Assembly: GCF_030127145.1 (NCBI RefSeq)
Contig: NZ_CP126158.1
Coordinates: 2,108,001-2,172,000 of the forward strand
Reading direction: 5' to 3'
DNA length: 64,000 nucleotides
From: Halobaculum halobium
GTDB taxonomy: Archaea; Halobacteriota; Halobacteria; Halobacteriales; Haloferacaceae
In this document: positions 1-9,213 of the stretch, one piece after another
How the letters are laid out: every line of letters starts with the position of its first letter
Position numbering within the stretch: position 1 is the stretch's first letter
Position numbers and translations under genes: made by a program
The notes under the pieces: generated by a model
Told to the model about the DNA's origin: nothing
What the model saw: the letters and a program-made list of their open reading frames with translations, nothing else
The model's database searches: none

Positions 1-20
1 GTCCGTCGCGACGCGCCATC

Positions 21-1337
21 TCAGATCGCCTCCAGGAACGAGTCGAACGCGCCGCTCTCGGGGTGGACGTGCGCGTACGTGCCGAGCGTGCGGTACTCCG
101 TCAGGCCGTCCATCCCGTCGGCGATACCGTCGCCGCGGACCACCTCGAAGGCGAAGCGGGCGTCGTCGTCGACCTCCGCCGAGGAGTAGTGGAACTCGTG
201 GCCGCGGCGGGTCTCGCCCGCACGGGCGGTGAGCGCGTCGTCGCGGGCGCGGAGCTCGACGTGGTCGAGCGCCTGATAGCGGTCGTGCATCCGCACGTCC
301 GCGGGGAGCACGCCGGCCAGCTCGTGGGTGTCGCCGTCGGCGGTCGTCAGCGTCTCCGAGAGCGCCATCAGTCCGCCGCACTCCCCGAGCACGGAGAGGC
401 CCTCGCTCGCCCGGTCGCCCAGTTCCGCGAGCGCGTCGCTGTCGGCGAGCGCGGGCGCGTGGAGCTCCGGGTAGCCGCCGGGGAGGTAGACGGCGTCGCA
501 CTCGGGGAGCGGGTCGCCGCGCGTCGGCGCGAACGTGACCACGTCTGCACCCTCGCGAAGGCGCTCCAGCGTCGCCGGGTAGCGGAACGCGAAGGCGGCG
601 TCGTCGGCGACCGCGACCCGCGTTCCAGCCGGCGATCCCGAGTCGGTCCCGCCTTCGTGGTCCCGTTCGGGCGGCTGTGGCGGTTCGCGCGCGAGGTCGG
701 CCAGCGCCTCGGCGTCGAGGCGCTCGGCTGCGGCGTCGAGCGCGTCCGTCGGGAGCGGCGACTCCGCGCCCATGTGGAGGCCGAGGTGGCGGTCGGGGAT
801 CTCCAGATCCGGGTTCGGTGGGATCCGACCGAAGTAGGCTATCCCCTCGGGCAGCGCCTCGCGGATGCCACGCTCGTGGCGACCGCCGTGAGCGCGCTGG
901 GCGATCACACCCGCGACCTCGATGTCGCGGTCGGCGTGGGCGGCGTACTCGCGAAAGCCCAGCGCGGTCGCGGCGACGCTCTCCATGCCGGCCTTCGCGT
1001 CGACGACGAGCACGACCGGGAGATCGAGCGCCTCGGCGACCCGGGCCGTGCTGGAGCCGTCGCCGTCGTACAGTCCCATCACGCCCTCAACCACACACAG
1101 GTCGCCCTCGCCGCGGTGGTAGTTCCGCCGAACTCCTCCCTCGCCTTGCAGCCAGGTGTCGAGCGTCCGCGAGGGGACCCCGGCGACGGCCTCGTGGTGG
1201 CTCGGGTCGATGAAGTCCGGTCCCGCCTTGGCCGGTTGGACCGCGTAGCCGGCGGCGTCGAGCGCCCGGATCGCCGCCAGCGTCGCCACGGTCTTCCCGA
1301 CGCCGGAGGCGGTGCCGCCGAGGACGAGCCCCCTCAC
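21..1337 (-). CDS. cobB: Cobyrinate a,c-diamide synthase (CbiA/CobB)
   Basis: ATP- and glutamine-dependent amidation of the a and c side chains of cobyrinate during cobalamin synthesis, in the cytoplasm. The 438-residue protein begins with a dethiobiotin-synthetase-like P-loop ([10 protein letters not shown], residues 7-16) and ends with a class I glutamine amidotransferase domain whose nucleophilic Cys is about residue 320 (GECGG) with the His near residue 385 (HEFHYS). The length fits the family. The start is GTG at 1337, sharing a GTGA overlap with the cobT stop, so translation of the two is probably coupled. The neighbouring cobT and btuCDF genes support a B12 role. Family assignment is secure; whether the anaerobic or aerobic route substrate is used cannot be read here. 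Confidence 0.95.
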   Translation of the reverse strand: MRGLVLGGTASGVGKTVATLAAIRALDAAGYAVQPAKAGPDFIDPSHHEAVAGVPSRTLDTWLQGEGGVRRNYHRGEGDLCVVEGVMGLYDGDGSSTARVAEALDLPVVLVVDAKAGMESVAATALGFREYAAHADRDIEVAGVIAQRAHGGRHERGIREALPEGIAYFGRIPPNPDLEIPDRHLGLHMGAESPLPTDALDAAAERLDAEALADLAREPPQPPERDHEGGTDSGSPAGTRVAVADDAAFAFRYPATLERLREGADVVTFAPTRGDPLPECDAVYLPGGYPELHAPALADSDALAELGDRASEGLSVLGECGGLMALSETLTTADGDTHELAGVLPADVRMHDRYQALDHVELRARDDALTARAGETRRGHEFHYSSAEVDDDARFAFEVVRGDGIADGMDGLTEYRTLGTYAHVHPESGAFDSFLEAI

Positions 1338-2368
1338 GGACCGCCCTCCGGCGGCTCCGCCGGCTCCACGGCCGGCCCGTCCCCCGCGAGCAGGCGGTCG
1401 TACACCTCGACGATCCGCTCGCGGAGGTCGGCCATCGAGGCCGTCGACTCGTCGATCAGCCGGAGCGCGCCGCCCATCGCGACGCCCTCCTTCGCCTCGC
1501 CGGCGACGTACGCGTCCATCGCGGGGTGATCGACCGCGTCGAACCCGGGGTCGGTGACCACGAGGTCGACGCCCAGCGAGTCGGCGAGGCCGGCGACCCC
1601 GGCGGAGTCGTCGGCGGCGACGAACGACGTCGTCGCGAGCGTCAGCGGCGCGTCCACGCCCGCGTGGCGGACCAGCGCCGCCGCGGCGGCGAGCTGCGTG
1701 CCGCCCGCGAGCGTCACTTCGGTTCCGGACTCCACGGCGCCCGCGGTCAGCCCCGCGACCGCCGCAAGCACGGGGTCGCCGACGGCTCCGACCGCCGTCA
1801 GGGGGTCGCCCGCGGCGTCACCGGGCGCGAGCCCGCTGGCGTCAAGCCCCTCGTCGACGACCCGCCGCTTCAGGTCGAGAGGATTCTCGGGCAGCGACGA
1901 CGACACCGCCGGTTCCTCGCCCAGCGCGGTCAACACCCCGAGAGCGGTGGTCGTGCCCCCGGGAATCGTCTCGCCGATCACGACGCGATCGTCCGGGAGT
2001 GCGGCCCCGAACTCGCGCGCTCGTTCGTACGTCGCCTCGGCGTCGGGGACCGCGGTCGGCTCGCGGACGTCGGCGCCCGCCCCGGCGCCCACGTCGACCG
2101 CGGGTGAGCCCGTCCGCCCGGCGATGCCCGCGTCGACGCCGAGCGTGTCGAAGCCGAGCAGTTCCCGCGCGGCTCGGGTGACGACCGCCGGCGTCGGACA
2201 GCCCGTCGGACTCACCGGCACGACCGGCGCGAGCGTCGGCTCGCCGTGGACCAACACGTCCAGGTCCGCGCCGGGGGTGTGACGCATCAGATCCGGGTCG
2301 GCGCCGGCCGCGCTGATCCCCGGAATCTTCGCGGTCTCGGTCGTTCCGGCGACGAGGACGAGTCTCAC
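1334..2368 (-). CDS. cobT: Nicotinate-nucleotide-dimethylbenzimidazole phosphoribosyltransferase-like CobT (archaeal family)
   Basis: Archaeal-type CobT family protein (344 residues) of cobalamin lower-ligand (nucleotide loop) assembly. The N-terminus ([19 protein letters not shown]) and glycine-rich stretches ([30 protein letters not shown]) match the archaeal branch, which differs from bacterial CobT. The base actually activated in this organism is not evident. The start is GTG at 2368. A core promoter (GTTATACC, about 2453-2460 on the minus strand) lies too far upstream for a leaderless cobT start but sits 27 nt before a 21-codon ORF whose stop overlaps this GTG. cobB follows with a 4-base overlap. 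Confidence 0.9.
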   Translation of the reverse strand: MRLVLVAGTTETAKIPGISAAGADPDLMRHTPGADLDVLVHGEPTLAPVVPVSPTGCPTPAVVTRAARELLGFDTLGVDAGIAGRTGSPAVDVGAGAGADVREPTAVPDAEATYERAREFGAALPDDRVVIGETIPGGTTTALGVLTALGEEPAVSSSLPENPLDLKRRVVDEGLDASGLAPGDAAGDPLTAVGAVGDPVLAAVAGLTAGAVESGTEVTLAGGTQLAAAAALVRHAGVDAPLTLATTSFVAADDSAGVAGLADSLGVDLVVTDPGFDAVDHPAMDAYVAGEAKEGVAMGGALRLIDESTASMADLRERIVEVYDRLLAGDGPAVEPAEPPEGGP

Positions 2369-2430
2369 GCTCGCTCCCCGTGCGGAGCCGGCGAGTCCGC
2401 CCCGCGGTCGACCGTCGATGACTGCTGCAT
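2365..2430 (-). CDS. Possible 21-codon leader ORF overlapping cobT
   Basis: Short ORF starting ATG at 2430 and ending in a TGA that overlaps the cobT GTG start (GTGA at 2365-2368). Its ATG is 27 nt from the best TATA-like element, so a leaderless transcript would begin at this ORF rather than at cobT. The predicted peptide (starts [10 protein letters not shown]) resembles nothing I recognise. It could serve for translational coupling, or be a chance ORF in a short 5' leader. Confidence 0.3.
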   Translation of the reverse strand: MQQSSTVDRGADSPAPHGERA

Positions 2431-2571
2431 GCCACTACGAGACGCGGCGGGCGGTATAACAATTATGAGTACATTAGCACAAGTTCGGTTGAATCGCGAC
2501 GGAACGGGCCCCGCTGTCCACGGGTCTCCCCGGCCGTTCCTCGTCGGTTCTCCGGCGTCGTCGCCGCAGGT

Positions 2572-3462
2572 TCACTCCGTTCGATCGCCGTCGCCATCGC
2601 GCAGCGCCGTCACCATCGGCGACCCGACCGCGGGGTCGTCGTTGACGGCCGTGCGGACGCCGAACGCCGACGCGAGGGCGTCGTCGGAGAGCACCGCTCG
2701 CGGCGTGCCGGTCGCTCGCACCTCGCCGCCCGCCAGGAGCACGAGTCGGTCGCACACCCGCGCGGCGAGGTTCAGGTCGTGGATCGCCGCGAGTGCGGCC
2801 TTCCCGTCGTCGACGGCCTCCCGGACGAGTTCGAGCGTTCGGACCTGGTGGTTGATGTCGAGGCTGGCGGTCGGCTCGTCGAGCAAGAGCGCGGGCGTCT
2901 CGGCGGCCAGCGCCCGGGCGAACAGCACGCGCTGGCGCTCGCCGCCCGACAGCGTCGTCACCGAGCGGTCGGCGAACTCGCGGACCTCGGCGCGGTCCAT
3001 CGCCCGGCGGATCGCCTCGCGGTCGGCCTCGGTCGTCGTCCCGAACCGAGAGACGTAGGCGGTCCGCCCCATCTCGACGATCGACTCCACGGGGAACTCG
3101 AACGCCGTGTTCGTCTCCTGGGGCACGGTCGCGACGCGGCGGGCAACCTCGCGCTGGGACAGCGCCCGCCGGTCGGTGCCGTCGAGTTCGACCGCGCCGC
3201 CGTCGATTCCGAGCGTGCCGTTGCAGGCGGCGATCAGCGTCGTCTTGCCGGCGCCGTTGGGGCCGACGAGCCCGACGAGTTCGCCGCGGTCCACGGAGAG
3301 GGAGACGCCGTCGAGGACGCGCTCGCCGCCCCGGGAGACGACGAGGTCGCGGACGGCGATCAGCGAGGGACCGTCGTCGCGGTCGCCGGGGCGGTCGGTG
3401 TCGCTGTCTCGGTTCGCGGTCCGATCGGCGTCGCCGTCGACTTCCTCGCGCCGCTCGCTCAC
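2572..3462 (-). CDS. btuD: Cobalamin ABC transporter ATP-binding protein BtuD
   Basis: ATPase of the FecCD/BtuCD-type importer, energising cobalamin uptake. The 296-residue protein has Walker A GPNGAGKT (67-74), signature LSGGERQR (171-178), Walker B LLLDEP (about 192-197) and the H-loop His in AIHD (226-229). A highly acidic, low-complexity N-terminal extension of about 30 residues precedes the ABC domain, typical of haloarchaea. The GTG start at 3462 overlaps the btuC stop as GTGA, which decides the start even though the frame stays open far upstream through btuC. Cobalamin is inferred from the neighbouring cob genes; siderophore importers share this fold, so the substrate is likely but not proven. 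Confidence 0.92.
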   Translation of the reverse strand: MSERREEVDGDADRTANRDSDTDRPGDRDDGPSLIAVRDLVVSRGGERVLDGVSLSVDRGELVGLVGPNGAGKTTLIAACNGTLGIDGGAVELDGTDRRALSQREVARRVATVPQETNTAFEFPVESIVEMGRTAYVSRFGTTTEADREAIRRAMDRAEVREFADRSVTTLSGGERQRVLFARALAAETPALLLDEPTASLDINHQVRTLELVREAVDDGKAALAAIHDLNLAARVCDRLVLLAGGEVRATGTPRAVLSDDALASAFGVRTAVNDDPAVGSPMVTALRDGDGDRTE

Positions 3463-4598
3463 AGGTCGTACACCTCCCGCGTGCGCAGCAGGTACAGGAA
3501 GAAGGGGGCGCCGACGGCCGCCGTCACGATACCGACCGGCAGCTCCGCGACGCCCGAGCGCGCGAACGTGTCGGCGGCGACGAGGAAGCTCCCGCCCGCG
3601 AGCGCGCTCGTCGGCAGCAGCACGCGGTGGTCCGGGCCGACGAGCAGGCGGACGCCGTGGGGGACGATGAGGCCGACGAAGCCGATGACGCCGGAGACGG
3701 CGACCGCAGCGCCCGTCAACACCGACGAGACGGCAAGCAGGACCCGCTTGCTCCGCTCGGCATCGACGCCGAGGGCGACGGCGTCCGTCTCGCCGAGCAG
3801 GAGCACGTTCAGGTCGCGGGCGTACGCGAACAACACGAGCGTCAGCGCGGGGACGACCACGGCGACGACGGCCACCTCCGACCAGCTCGCGCCGCTGAGG
3901 TGACCCATCAGCCAGTACGTCACCCGGCGGATCGACTCCCCGGAGTGGAGCAGGAGATACGAGACGACGGCACCTAAGAACGTCTGGACGGCGACGCCCG
4001 CGAGCAGCAGCGTCGCCACGGGCGTGCGACCGTCGCGGCTGGCGATGAGGTAGACGCCGAAGCCGGCGACGAGCGCGCCCGAGAAGGCGGCGATCTGGAG
4101 CCCCGCGCCGTCGACCAACAGCGGCCGAAGCGGCCCGAGCAGCGCCAGCACGCTGGCGGGGGCGACGATCCACGAGACGGCGCCGACGGCCGCGCCCGAG
4201 GAGACGCCGATGATCCCCGGGTCGGCCATCGGGTTGCGGAAGAAGCCCTGCATCACCGTGCCGGCGGTCCCGAGTCCGACGCCGACGAACGCCGCGAGGA
4301 GGATCCGCGGGAGCCGGACCCGCATCACGATCGCCTCGTGCGTGCTCGACACCGGAAACGCGAACGGGTGGGCGAACTCCACCCGAAGCGGGAGTCCGGC
4401 AGTCAGCGGACCGCCCGCGACGGCGGTGGAAGCCCACTCGACGCTCACCGGGACCGCGACGGCGTTGGCGACGACGGCCACCACGGTGTCGGCGGGGACC
4501 GACACCGGACCGATGCCGGCGCTCACCGTCACGACGCCGACGAGGAGCGCGAACAGGGCGGCCGAGTAGCCGGCGGTGCGACGCCAGACGCGTGTCAC
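3459..4598 (-). CDS. btuC: Cobalamin ABC transporter permease BtuC
   Basis: FecCD-family membrane permease (379 residues) with about ten hydrophobic segments; the first follows MTRVWRRTAGYS directly. Conserved family stretches include MQGFFRNPMADPGIIGVSSGA and the C-terminal GLIVPHGVRLLVGPDHR region that contacts the ATPase. It would pass substrate from BtuF through the membrane to the cytoplasm. The GTG start at 4598 faces btuF across about 60 bases holding a palindromic AT-rich element. It overlaps btuD by four bases, so btuC-btuD form one operon divergent from btuF. A loop of about 45 residues between the first two segments is longer than in bacterial BtuC. Confidence 0.92.
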   Translation of the reverse strand: MTRVWRRTAGYSAALFALLVGVVTVSAGIGPVSVPADTVVAVVANAVAVPVSVEWASTAVAGGPLTAGLPLRVEFAHPFAFPVSSTHEAIVMRVRLPRILLAAFVGVGLGTAGTVMQGFFRNPMADPGIIGVSSGAAVGAVSWIVAPASVLALLGPLRPLLVDGAGLQIAAFSGALVAGFGVYLIASRDGRTPVATLLLAGVAVQTFLGAVVSYLLLHSGESIRRVTYWLMGHLSGASWSEVAVVAVVVPALTLVLFAYARDLNVLLLGETDAVALGVDAERSKRVLLAVSSVLTGAAVAVSGVIGFVGLIVPHGVRLLVGPDHRVLLPTSALAGGSFLVAADTFARSGVAELPVGIVTAAVGAPFFLYLLRTREVYDL

Positions 4599-4656
4599 GA
4601 ACTCAAGGCTGTTTGCATTAGGTAAATATTTATTGTCTTGTCCGGTGGCCTTGACC
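4599..4656. promoter_or_regulatory. Divergent btuCD/btuF promoter region
   Basis: Short AT-rich region between the divergent transport genes. It contains the sequence GGTAAATATTTATT at 4621-4634, whose core AAATATTT is self-complementary and can act as a TATA box in both directions: it lies about 27 nt from the btuC GTG (4598) and about 28 nt from the btuF GTG (4657). This would give two leaderless transcripts from one shared element. Confidence 0.55.
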
Positions 4657-5880
4657 GTGACACGACGGACACGGACGCTGTTGATCGCGACGCTGTTGAT
4701 GGTCGCCGCGGCGGTGCCCGCGGTCGGGGCCGCGGCCGCCGAGCCGTCCGCGCAGGTGGCACCGAACGGCGGACACGACGCTGTCGCCGGCGCACAGCCC
4801 GCACTCGGTTCGACCGGTGCGTCGAACGCGCAAACGCAGGCCGACTGCGGCTTCCCCTACACGGCCACGGACGCGACTGGGACCGAGGTGACCCTCGACG
4901 AACGCCCCGAACGAGTCACGACACTGAACCCCAGCGCCGCACAGACGATGTGGGAGATCGGCGGCGAGTCGCAGGTCGTCGGCGTGAGCCAGTTCGCGCT
5001 GTACCTCGAGGGCGCCGACTCCCGGACGAACGTCTCGGCGGCCGGCTTCGGCGTGAGCGTGGAGAAGGTCGTGGGCACGAACCCCGACCTCGTGCTCGCG
5101 CCGAACGCGACCTCCGTCGAGACGGTGCGGACGCTGCGCGATGCGGGCCTGACAGTGTTCCACTTCGAGGAGTCGACGACGGTCGCGGGCGTGCGCGAGA
5201 AGACGACGCTCATCGGCCGCCTCACCGGCAACTGTGAGGGCGCCGCCGAGGCGAACGCGTGGATGGACGCGAACGTCGAGGCGGCGACCGAGGCGACCGC
5301 CGACGCCGAGGACGTGCGCGTGCTGTACCCGCTGGGCGGCGGCTACATCGCCGGCAGCGAGACGTTCATCTCCGCGATGATCGACACCGCCGGCGGCACG
5401 AACGTCGCCGCCGAACGCAACCTGACCGGCTACCCGCAGATCAACGACGAGGTCGTCCTCGAGCTCGCGCCCGAGTACCTCGTCGTCACGGGCTCCTCGT
5501 CGTACCTCCTCGGGCAGGAGCCGTACGCGAGCACGCCCGCCGTCGAGAACAACAACACCGTCTCGGTGGACCGCAACTGGATGAACCAGCCCGCGCCGCG
5601 CTCGGTCGTGATGGGCGTGCGGACGCTGACCGAAGGGTTCCACCCCGAGGCGGCCGCCGAGGCCGACTTCCAGACGCGTGAGGAGGCGGTCGCCGCGATG
5701 GAGACCGAGACGCCGACCGCGACCGAGAGCCAGCCGATCACTGACACGCCGTCGACGACGACGACCGCGGCCGTCGACGACACGCCCGCTGCCACCGAGA
5801 CCTCCGGCCCCGGCTTCGGCGTCGCGCTCGCGGTGCTTGCGGTGCTCGGGTCCGCGCTGCTGGCGCGTCGCGAACGATAG
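4657..5880 (+). CDS. btuF: Cobalamin-binding protein BtuF with PGF-CTERM-type anchor
   Basis: Extracellular substrate-binding protein (about 407 residues). A hydrophobic signal peptide follows VTRRTRTLLIATLL; the periplasmic-binding fold typical of BtuF/FhuD starts near the motif TLDERPERVTTLNPSAAQ. After a Thr/Glu-rich linker the C-terminus has PGFG, one hydrophobic helix and a basic tail (ARRER), the PGF-CTERM arrangement processed by archaeosortase and lipid-anchored in haloarchaea. The GTG at 4657 is chosen because the signal peptide begins there and a TATA element lies about 28 nt upstream; the frame is open back to 4576. It is divergent from btuC and btuD, with which it forms the importer. 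Confidence 0.92.
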   Translation: MTRRTRTLLIATLLMVAAAVPAVGAAAAEPSAQVAPNGGHDAVAGAQPALGSTGASNAQTQADCGFPYTATDATGTEVTLDERPERVTTLNPSAAQTMWEIGGESQVVGVSQFALYLEGADSRTNVSAAGFGVSVEKVVGTNPDLVLAPNATSVETVRTLRDAGLTVFHFEESTTVAGVREKTTLIGRLTGNCEGAAEANAWMDANVEAATEATADAEDVRVLYPLGGGYIAGSETFISAMIDTAGGTNVAAERNLTGYPQINDEVVLELAPEYLVVTGSSSYLLGQEPYASTPAVENNNTVSVDRNWMNQPAPRSVVMGVRTLTEGFHPEAAAEADFQTREEAVAAMETETPTATESQPITDTPSTTTTAAVDDTPAATETSGPGFGVALAVLAVLGSALLARRER

Positions 5881-5954
5881 CTCGGGAACGCCACGCCGCG
5901 GGTTCCTGTACCGAGTCGAGCGGTTTTATTTTCTACACGAGAGATCAGTCGCAC

Positions 5955-6428
5955 ATGAGCGCGAGCCCCACCGAGCGTCTCCGCGAAAACGCGACGGGCG
6001 TCGTCAGCACGCTCGTCACCGGAATCTGGCTGGCGGCCATGTTCACCGGGCAAGACTGGTGGCTCGCGGCGCTGCTGTTCGGCTACATCGTCGTCGTCCC
6101 GTTGACGGCGATGCTGTTCGGCGACGAGGACGACATCGAGGAGTGGTGGGACGAGGAAGTCAAGGGGGTCGAGGGGCTCGACGACTCGGACGGGGGGACC
6201 GACGGCCGTCCCGAGGAGCCGCCGACCGACCCGGACACGCGCGACGCGCTCGACACCCTCCGCGACCGCTACGCACGTGGGGACCTCACCGACGAGCAGT
6301 TCGAACGGAAACTCGACCGCCTGCTGGAGACCGAGTCGCTGGAGGACGCGGAGGATCGCAGGCACCGTGAGCGCGATCGGCGGGGACGCGAACGCGACGC
6401 CGACCGCGATCTCGAACGCGACCGGTAG
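5955..6428 (+). CDS. SHOCT-domain membrane protein
   Basis: Protein of 157 residues with two hydrophobic segments (about 16-32 and 36-55), an acidic linker, then a SHOCT motif ([19 protein letters not shown], about 100-118) and a highly charged Arg/Glu/Asp tail. SHOCT domains are short C-terminal modules of unknown or oligomerising role. The start at 5955 lies about 28 nt after the TATA-like GGTTTTATTTTC, consistent with a leaderless transcript. The specific function is unknown. A second SHOCT protein occurs at 35374. Confidence 0.85.
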   Translation: MSASPTERLRENATGVVSTLVTGIWLAAMFTGQDWWLAALLFGYIVVVPLTAMLFGDEDDIEEWWDEEVKGVEGLDDSDGGTDGRPEEPPTDPDTRDALDTLRDRYARGDLTDEQFERKLDRLLETESLEDAEDRRHRERDRRGRERDADRDLERDR

Positions 6429-6493
6429 CTGGCTGCCCGCCTCGCCTCGGCGCCGATAGCACCCTTTTTCCGCGCGGGCGCCGCCCCTCCGGT

Positions 6494-6775
6494 ATGGTCG
6501 AGAACGTCCTCTACCCCGCGTACTTCGACGCCGCCCTGACCCGGGCCGAGGGGCGTCGCGTCCCCGAGGACCTCGCGGTGTCGGAGCCGACGGTCGACGA
6601 GATCGCACAGGCCGTCCAGCAAGTCGGGTACGACGCCAAGATCGAACGCGACAAGACGTACAGCCGGGAGTACGAGCCTCGCGGGCGCGTGGTCGTCACG
6701 GGCACCGAGGAGACCGCGAAGAACGACCTCGTGCAGGCGGTGGGCGCCTACCTCGGGGTCATCCGCGGGGACTGA
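6494..6775 (+). CDS. srp19: Signal recognition particle subunit SRP19
   Basis: RNA-binding protein (93 residues) that clamps helices 6 and 8 of 7S RNA and allows SRP54 to assemble for co-translational targeting. The N-terminus ([22 protein letters not shown]) and the block [18 protein letters not shown] are the conserved archaeal SRP19 features. The size is normal. gar1 follows after 20 bases on the same strand, a pairing I recall from other haloarchaea. Confidence 0.93.
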   Translation: MVENVLYPAYFDAALTRAEGRRVPEDLAVSEPTVDEIAQAVQQVGYDAKIERDKTYSREYEPRGRVVVTGTEETAKNDLVQAVGAYLGVIRGD

Positions 6776-6795
6776 CGCGCCGCCGTGGTGGTTCG

Positions 6796-7026
6796 ATGAA
6801 GCGCGTCGGCGAGGTGGTCCGGACCGCTCAGGGGCTCGCGGTCGTCCGCGTTCCCGAGGGCACCGAGCCGGCCCGCGTCGGCAGCGAGGTCGTCGACGAG
6901 TCGCTCTCGGCGGTCGGCCGCGTCGTCGACGTGTTCGGCCCGGTCGAGCGCCCGTACGTCGCGGTGTCGCCGACGGACCGCTCGCGATTGACGGCGCTGC
7001 TCGGCGCCAAGCTGTACGCGCGGTAG
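6796..7026 (+). CDS. gar1: H/ACA ribonucleoprotein subunit Gar1
   Basis: Small beta-barrel protein (76 residues) that binds Cbf5 in H/ACA particles guiding rRNA pseudouridylation. The conserved core GRVVDVFGPVERPYVAVSP is present at about residues 41-59. The protein is as short as other archaeal Gar1 and lacks the eukaryotic glycine/arginine-rich tails. It is 20 bases downstream of srp19 and probably cotranscribed with it. Confidence 0.88.
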   Translation: MKRVGEVVRTAQGLAVVRVPEGTEPARVGSEVVDESLSAVGRVVDVFGPVERPYVAVSPTDRSRLTALLGAKLYAR

Positions 7027-7116
7027 GCGGCGTCGGTCGACGGCCGCCCGCCCCGGCCTTCCCCCGCGCCCGTCCCGTCAGGCTTTACCTGCGGCGTCGC
7101 AAATCCCGGTTCAACG

Positions 7117-8634
7117 ATGGCACGAGCAGCCGAACGGGCCGAGTTGGTGCCCGTCATCGGGCTGGAGGTCCACGTCCAGCTCGAGACGGACACCAAGATC
7201 TTCTGCGGGTGTTCCACCGACCCCGCCGAGGAGGAGGAGCCCAACACGCGCGTCTGTCCCACCTGTCTCGGGCTCCCGGGAGCCCTCCCGGTACTCAACG
7301 AGGCGGCCGTCGAGGCGGCCGTCAAGGTGGGCAAGGCGCTCGACGCCGACATCCCCGAGGAGACCCGGTTTCACCGGAAGAACTACTACTACCCCGACCT
7401 CCCCAAGAACTTCCAGATCACCCAGTACGACGCGCCGCTGTGTGCCGACGGGGAACTGGAGTTCTCCCACGAAGGCACGCGCCGCACCGTGAACGTCCGC
7501 CGCGCCCACCTGGAGGAGGACCCCGGGAGCCTGCGCCACGTCCGAGAGGGCCCCGCCGATCTCGACGTGCGCACCACGTCGGTCGACCGCGCCGACTACT
7601 CGCTGGTCGATTACAACCGCGCGGGCACGCCGCTGATGGAGGTCGTCACCGAACCGGACTTCCGCGATCCCAAGGAGGTACGGGCCTTCCTGGAGAAGCT
7701 CGAGGAGGTGCTGGAGTACCTCGGCGTGTTCGACGCCGGCCGCGACGGCAGCCTCCGCATCGACGCGAACCTCTCGATGGTCGAGGCGGGCGAGGTCGAC
7801 GACGACGGCCGCATCGACGAGGACGTGCTCGACTCCGCCAACCGCACCGAGGTCAAGAACATCTCCAGCCACAAGGGCGCCGAGCAGGCACTCGCGTACG
7901 AGCGAAACCGACAGGAGAACCAACTCAAGCGCGGGAAGGCCGTCGAACAGGAGACGCGCCACTTCAACGAGACACACGGCAACACCGTCTCGATGCGCTC
8001 GAAGGAGGAGGAGAAGGACTACCGCTACTTCCGGGAGGCCGACCTCCCCGCGCTGCAGGTGTCCGACTGGAAGGAGCGGATCGCCATCCCGGAGCTCCCG
8101 GACGCCCGCCGCGAGCGCTTCCGCGAGGAGTACGGGCTCGACCAGGAGGCTGCCTCGAAGCTCACGTCCCGCAAGGCCGTCGCCGACTTCTACGAGGAGG
8201 TCGCCGAGGAGTTCGACCCGGACCTCGCGGCGGCGTGGGTCGCCGACACCCTGCTGGGCGAACTGAACTACCGCGACATGGCCGTCGAGGACGTGACCGA
8301 TCGCCTCGACGAGTTCACCCGGCTGATCGAACTTGTCGCCACGGAGGAAGTGACGACGAAGAACGCCGAGGAGGTCGTTCTCCGCGCGATGCTCGACGAG
8401 GGGCTCGGCCCCGACGAGGTCATCGAGCGCGAGGATCTCGGCACCGCCGGCGACGACGAGGTCGCCGCCGCCGTCGAGGAAGCGATCGACGAGAACCCCG
8501 ACGCAGTCGACGACTACCGCGCCGGCGAGGGCGGCGCGATCAACTTCCTCGTCGGACAGGTGATGCAGAAGACCGGCGGCTCGGCGGCGCCCGACGACGT
8601 GAACGCGATGCTGCGCGATCGGCTGGACGAGTAG
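7117..8634 (+). CDS. gatB: Aspartyl/glutamyl-tRNA amidotransferase subunit B
   Basis: GatB (505 residues) of the GatCAB complex, which converts mischarged Asp-tRNA(Asn) or Glu-tRNA(Gln) to the amide using ammonia from GatA. The N-terminal block VPVIGLEVHVQLETDTKIFCGC and the Zn-coordinating CGCS...CPTCLGLPG cysteines are intact, as are the kinase-like core (KNYYYPDLPKNFQITQYD) and the C-terminal helical and YqeY-type tail domains. A core promoter (GGCTTTACC) lies about 30 nt upstream. The other subunits are not in this window. The non-discriminating role would fit the archaeal-type AspRS at 28834. Confidence 0.97.
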   Translation: MARAAERAELVPVIGLEVHVQLETDTKIFCGCSTDPAEEEEPNTRVCPTCLGLPGALPVLNEAAVEAAVKVGKALDADIPEETRFHRKNYYYPDLPKNFQITQYDAPLCADGELEFSHEGTRRTVNVRRAHLEEDPGSLRHVREGPADLDVRTTSVDRADYSLVDYNRAGTPLMEVVTEPDFRDPKEVRAFLEKLEEVLEYLGVFDAGRDGSLRIDANLSMVEAGEVDDDGRIDEDVLDSANRTEVKNISSHKGAEQALAYERNRQENQLKRGKAVEQETRHFNETHGNTVSMRSKEEEKDYRYFREADLPALQVSDWKERIAIPELPDARRERFREEYGLDQEAASKLTSRKAVADFYEEVAEEFDPDLAAAWVADTLLGELNYRDMAVEDVTDRLDEFTRLIELVATEEVTTKNAEEVVLRAMLDEGLGPDEVIEREDLGTAGDDEVAAAVEEAIDENPDAVDDYRAGEGGAINFLVGQVMQKTGGSAAPDDVNAMLRDRLDE

Positions 8635-8684
8635 TCGCCCACACGATCCACGCGTCGCGTCCGCCCCGTCTTCTCCGCTTCAGT

Positions 8685-9155
8685 TCACATCCCGCCATCT
8701 CCTGAGTCGCGGGTCGTCATAACGATCCCGCTGAACAGCATCAGCGCCGCGAGCGCGACCATGCCGAGGTCCCAGCCCATGCCGGCGGTCGCAGTCGATC
8801 CCATGCCGCCCATGGTCCCCATCCCGCCGCTCGTGCCGCCGGTCATCCCCATCGAGCCAGTCATCCCGGTCGCTCCGAGCGCCTGGAGCAGCAACATCAC
8901 CAGCGAGTAGGCGATCATCAGCGGCCCGCTCGCGCTCCCGAGTCTGTCTGCCGCGGGAGTCAACAACACTACGCCGTGGACCACGACGACGACGCCGATG
9001 GCGAGCATTACCCACCCAGCGGCGCCGATTCCGGTCGACCCCATCGTTCCGGTCGACCCCATCATGCCGCCACCGACGCTCGCCGCCACCAGCGAGTACA
9101 CGCCGGAGGTGATCGCGATCGCCGCGCCGTACAGCCGGGTCGTCGAGCCGTCCAT
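8685..9155 (-). CDS. Small Gly/Met-rich membrane protein, unknown function
   Basis: Protein of 156 residues with four predicted hydrophobic segments (about 8-30, 42-67, 79-97, 130-150). The loops are unusually rich in Gly, Met, Ser and Thr (for example GGGMMGSTGTMGSTGIG and the stretch before the last helix). The start ATG at 9155 is chosen because the hydrophobic protein begins there; the frame is open further upstream but reads as Arg-rich shadow. The Met-rich loops might bind a soft metal, but nothing else supports this. No family recognised. Confidence 0.65.
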   Translation of the reverse strand: MDGSTTRLYGAAIAITSGVYSLVAASVGGGMMGSTGTMGSTGIGAAGWVMLAIGVVVVVHGVVLLTPAADRLGSASGPLMIAYSLVMLLLQALGATGMTGSMGMTGGTSGGMGTMGGMGSTATAGMGWDLGMVALAALMLFSGIVMTTRDSGDGGM

Positions 9156-9213
9156 GCCGTGGAGTTCGGGCGCCGCCCGCTTGGATACTCCGGCCGCGGC
9201 GACGGGGCCTCTG

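Noticed and set aside
2369-2571. Possible cobalamin riboswitch between cobT and btuD
   Set aside because: No B12-box-like sequence; such riboswitches are not expected in haloarchaea, and the region is explained by a promoter and leader ORF.
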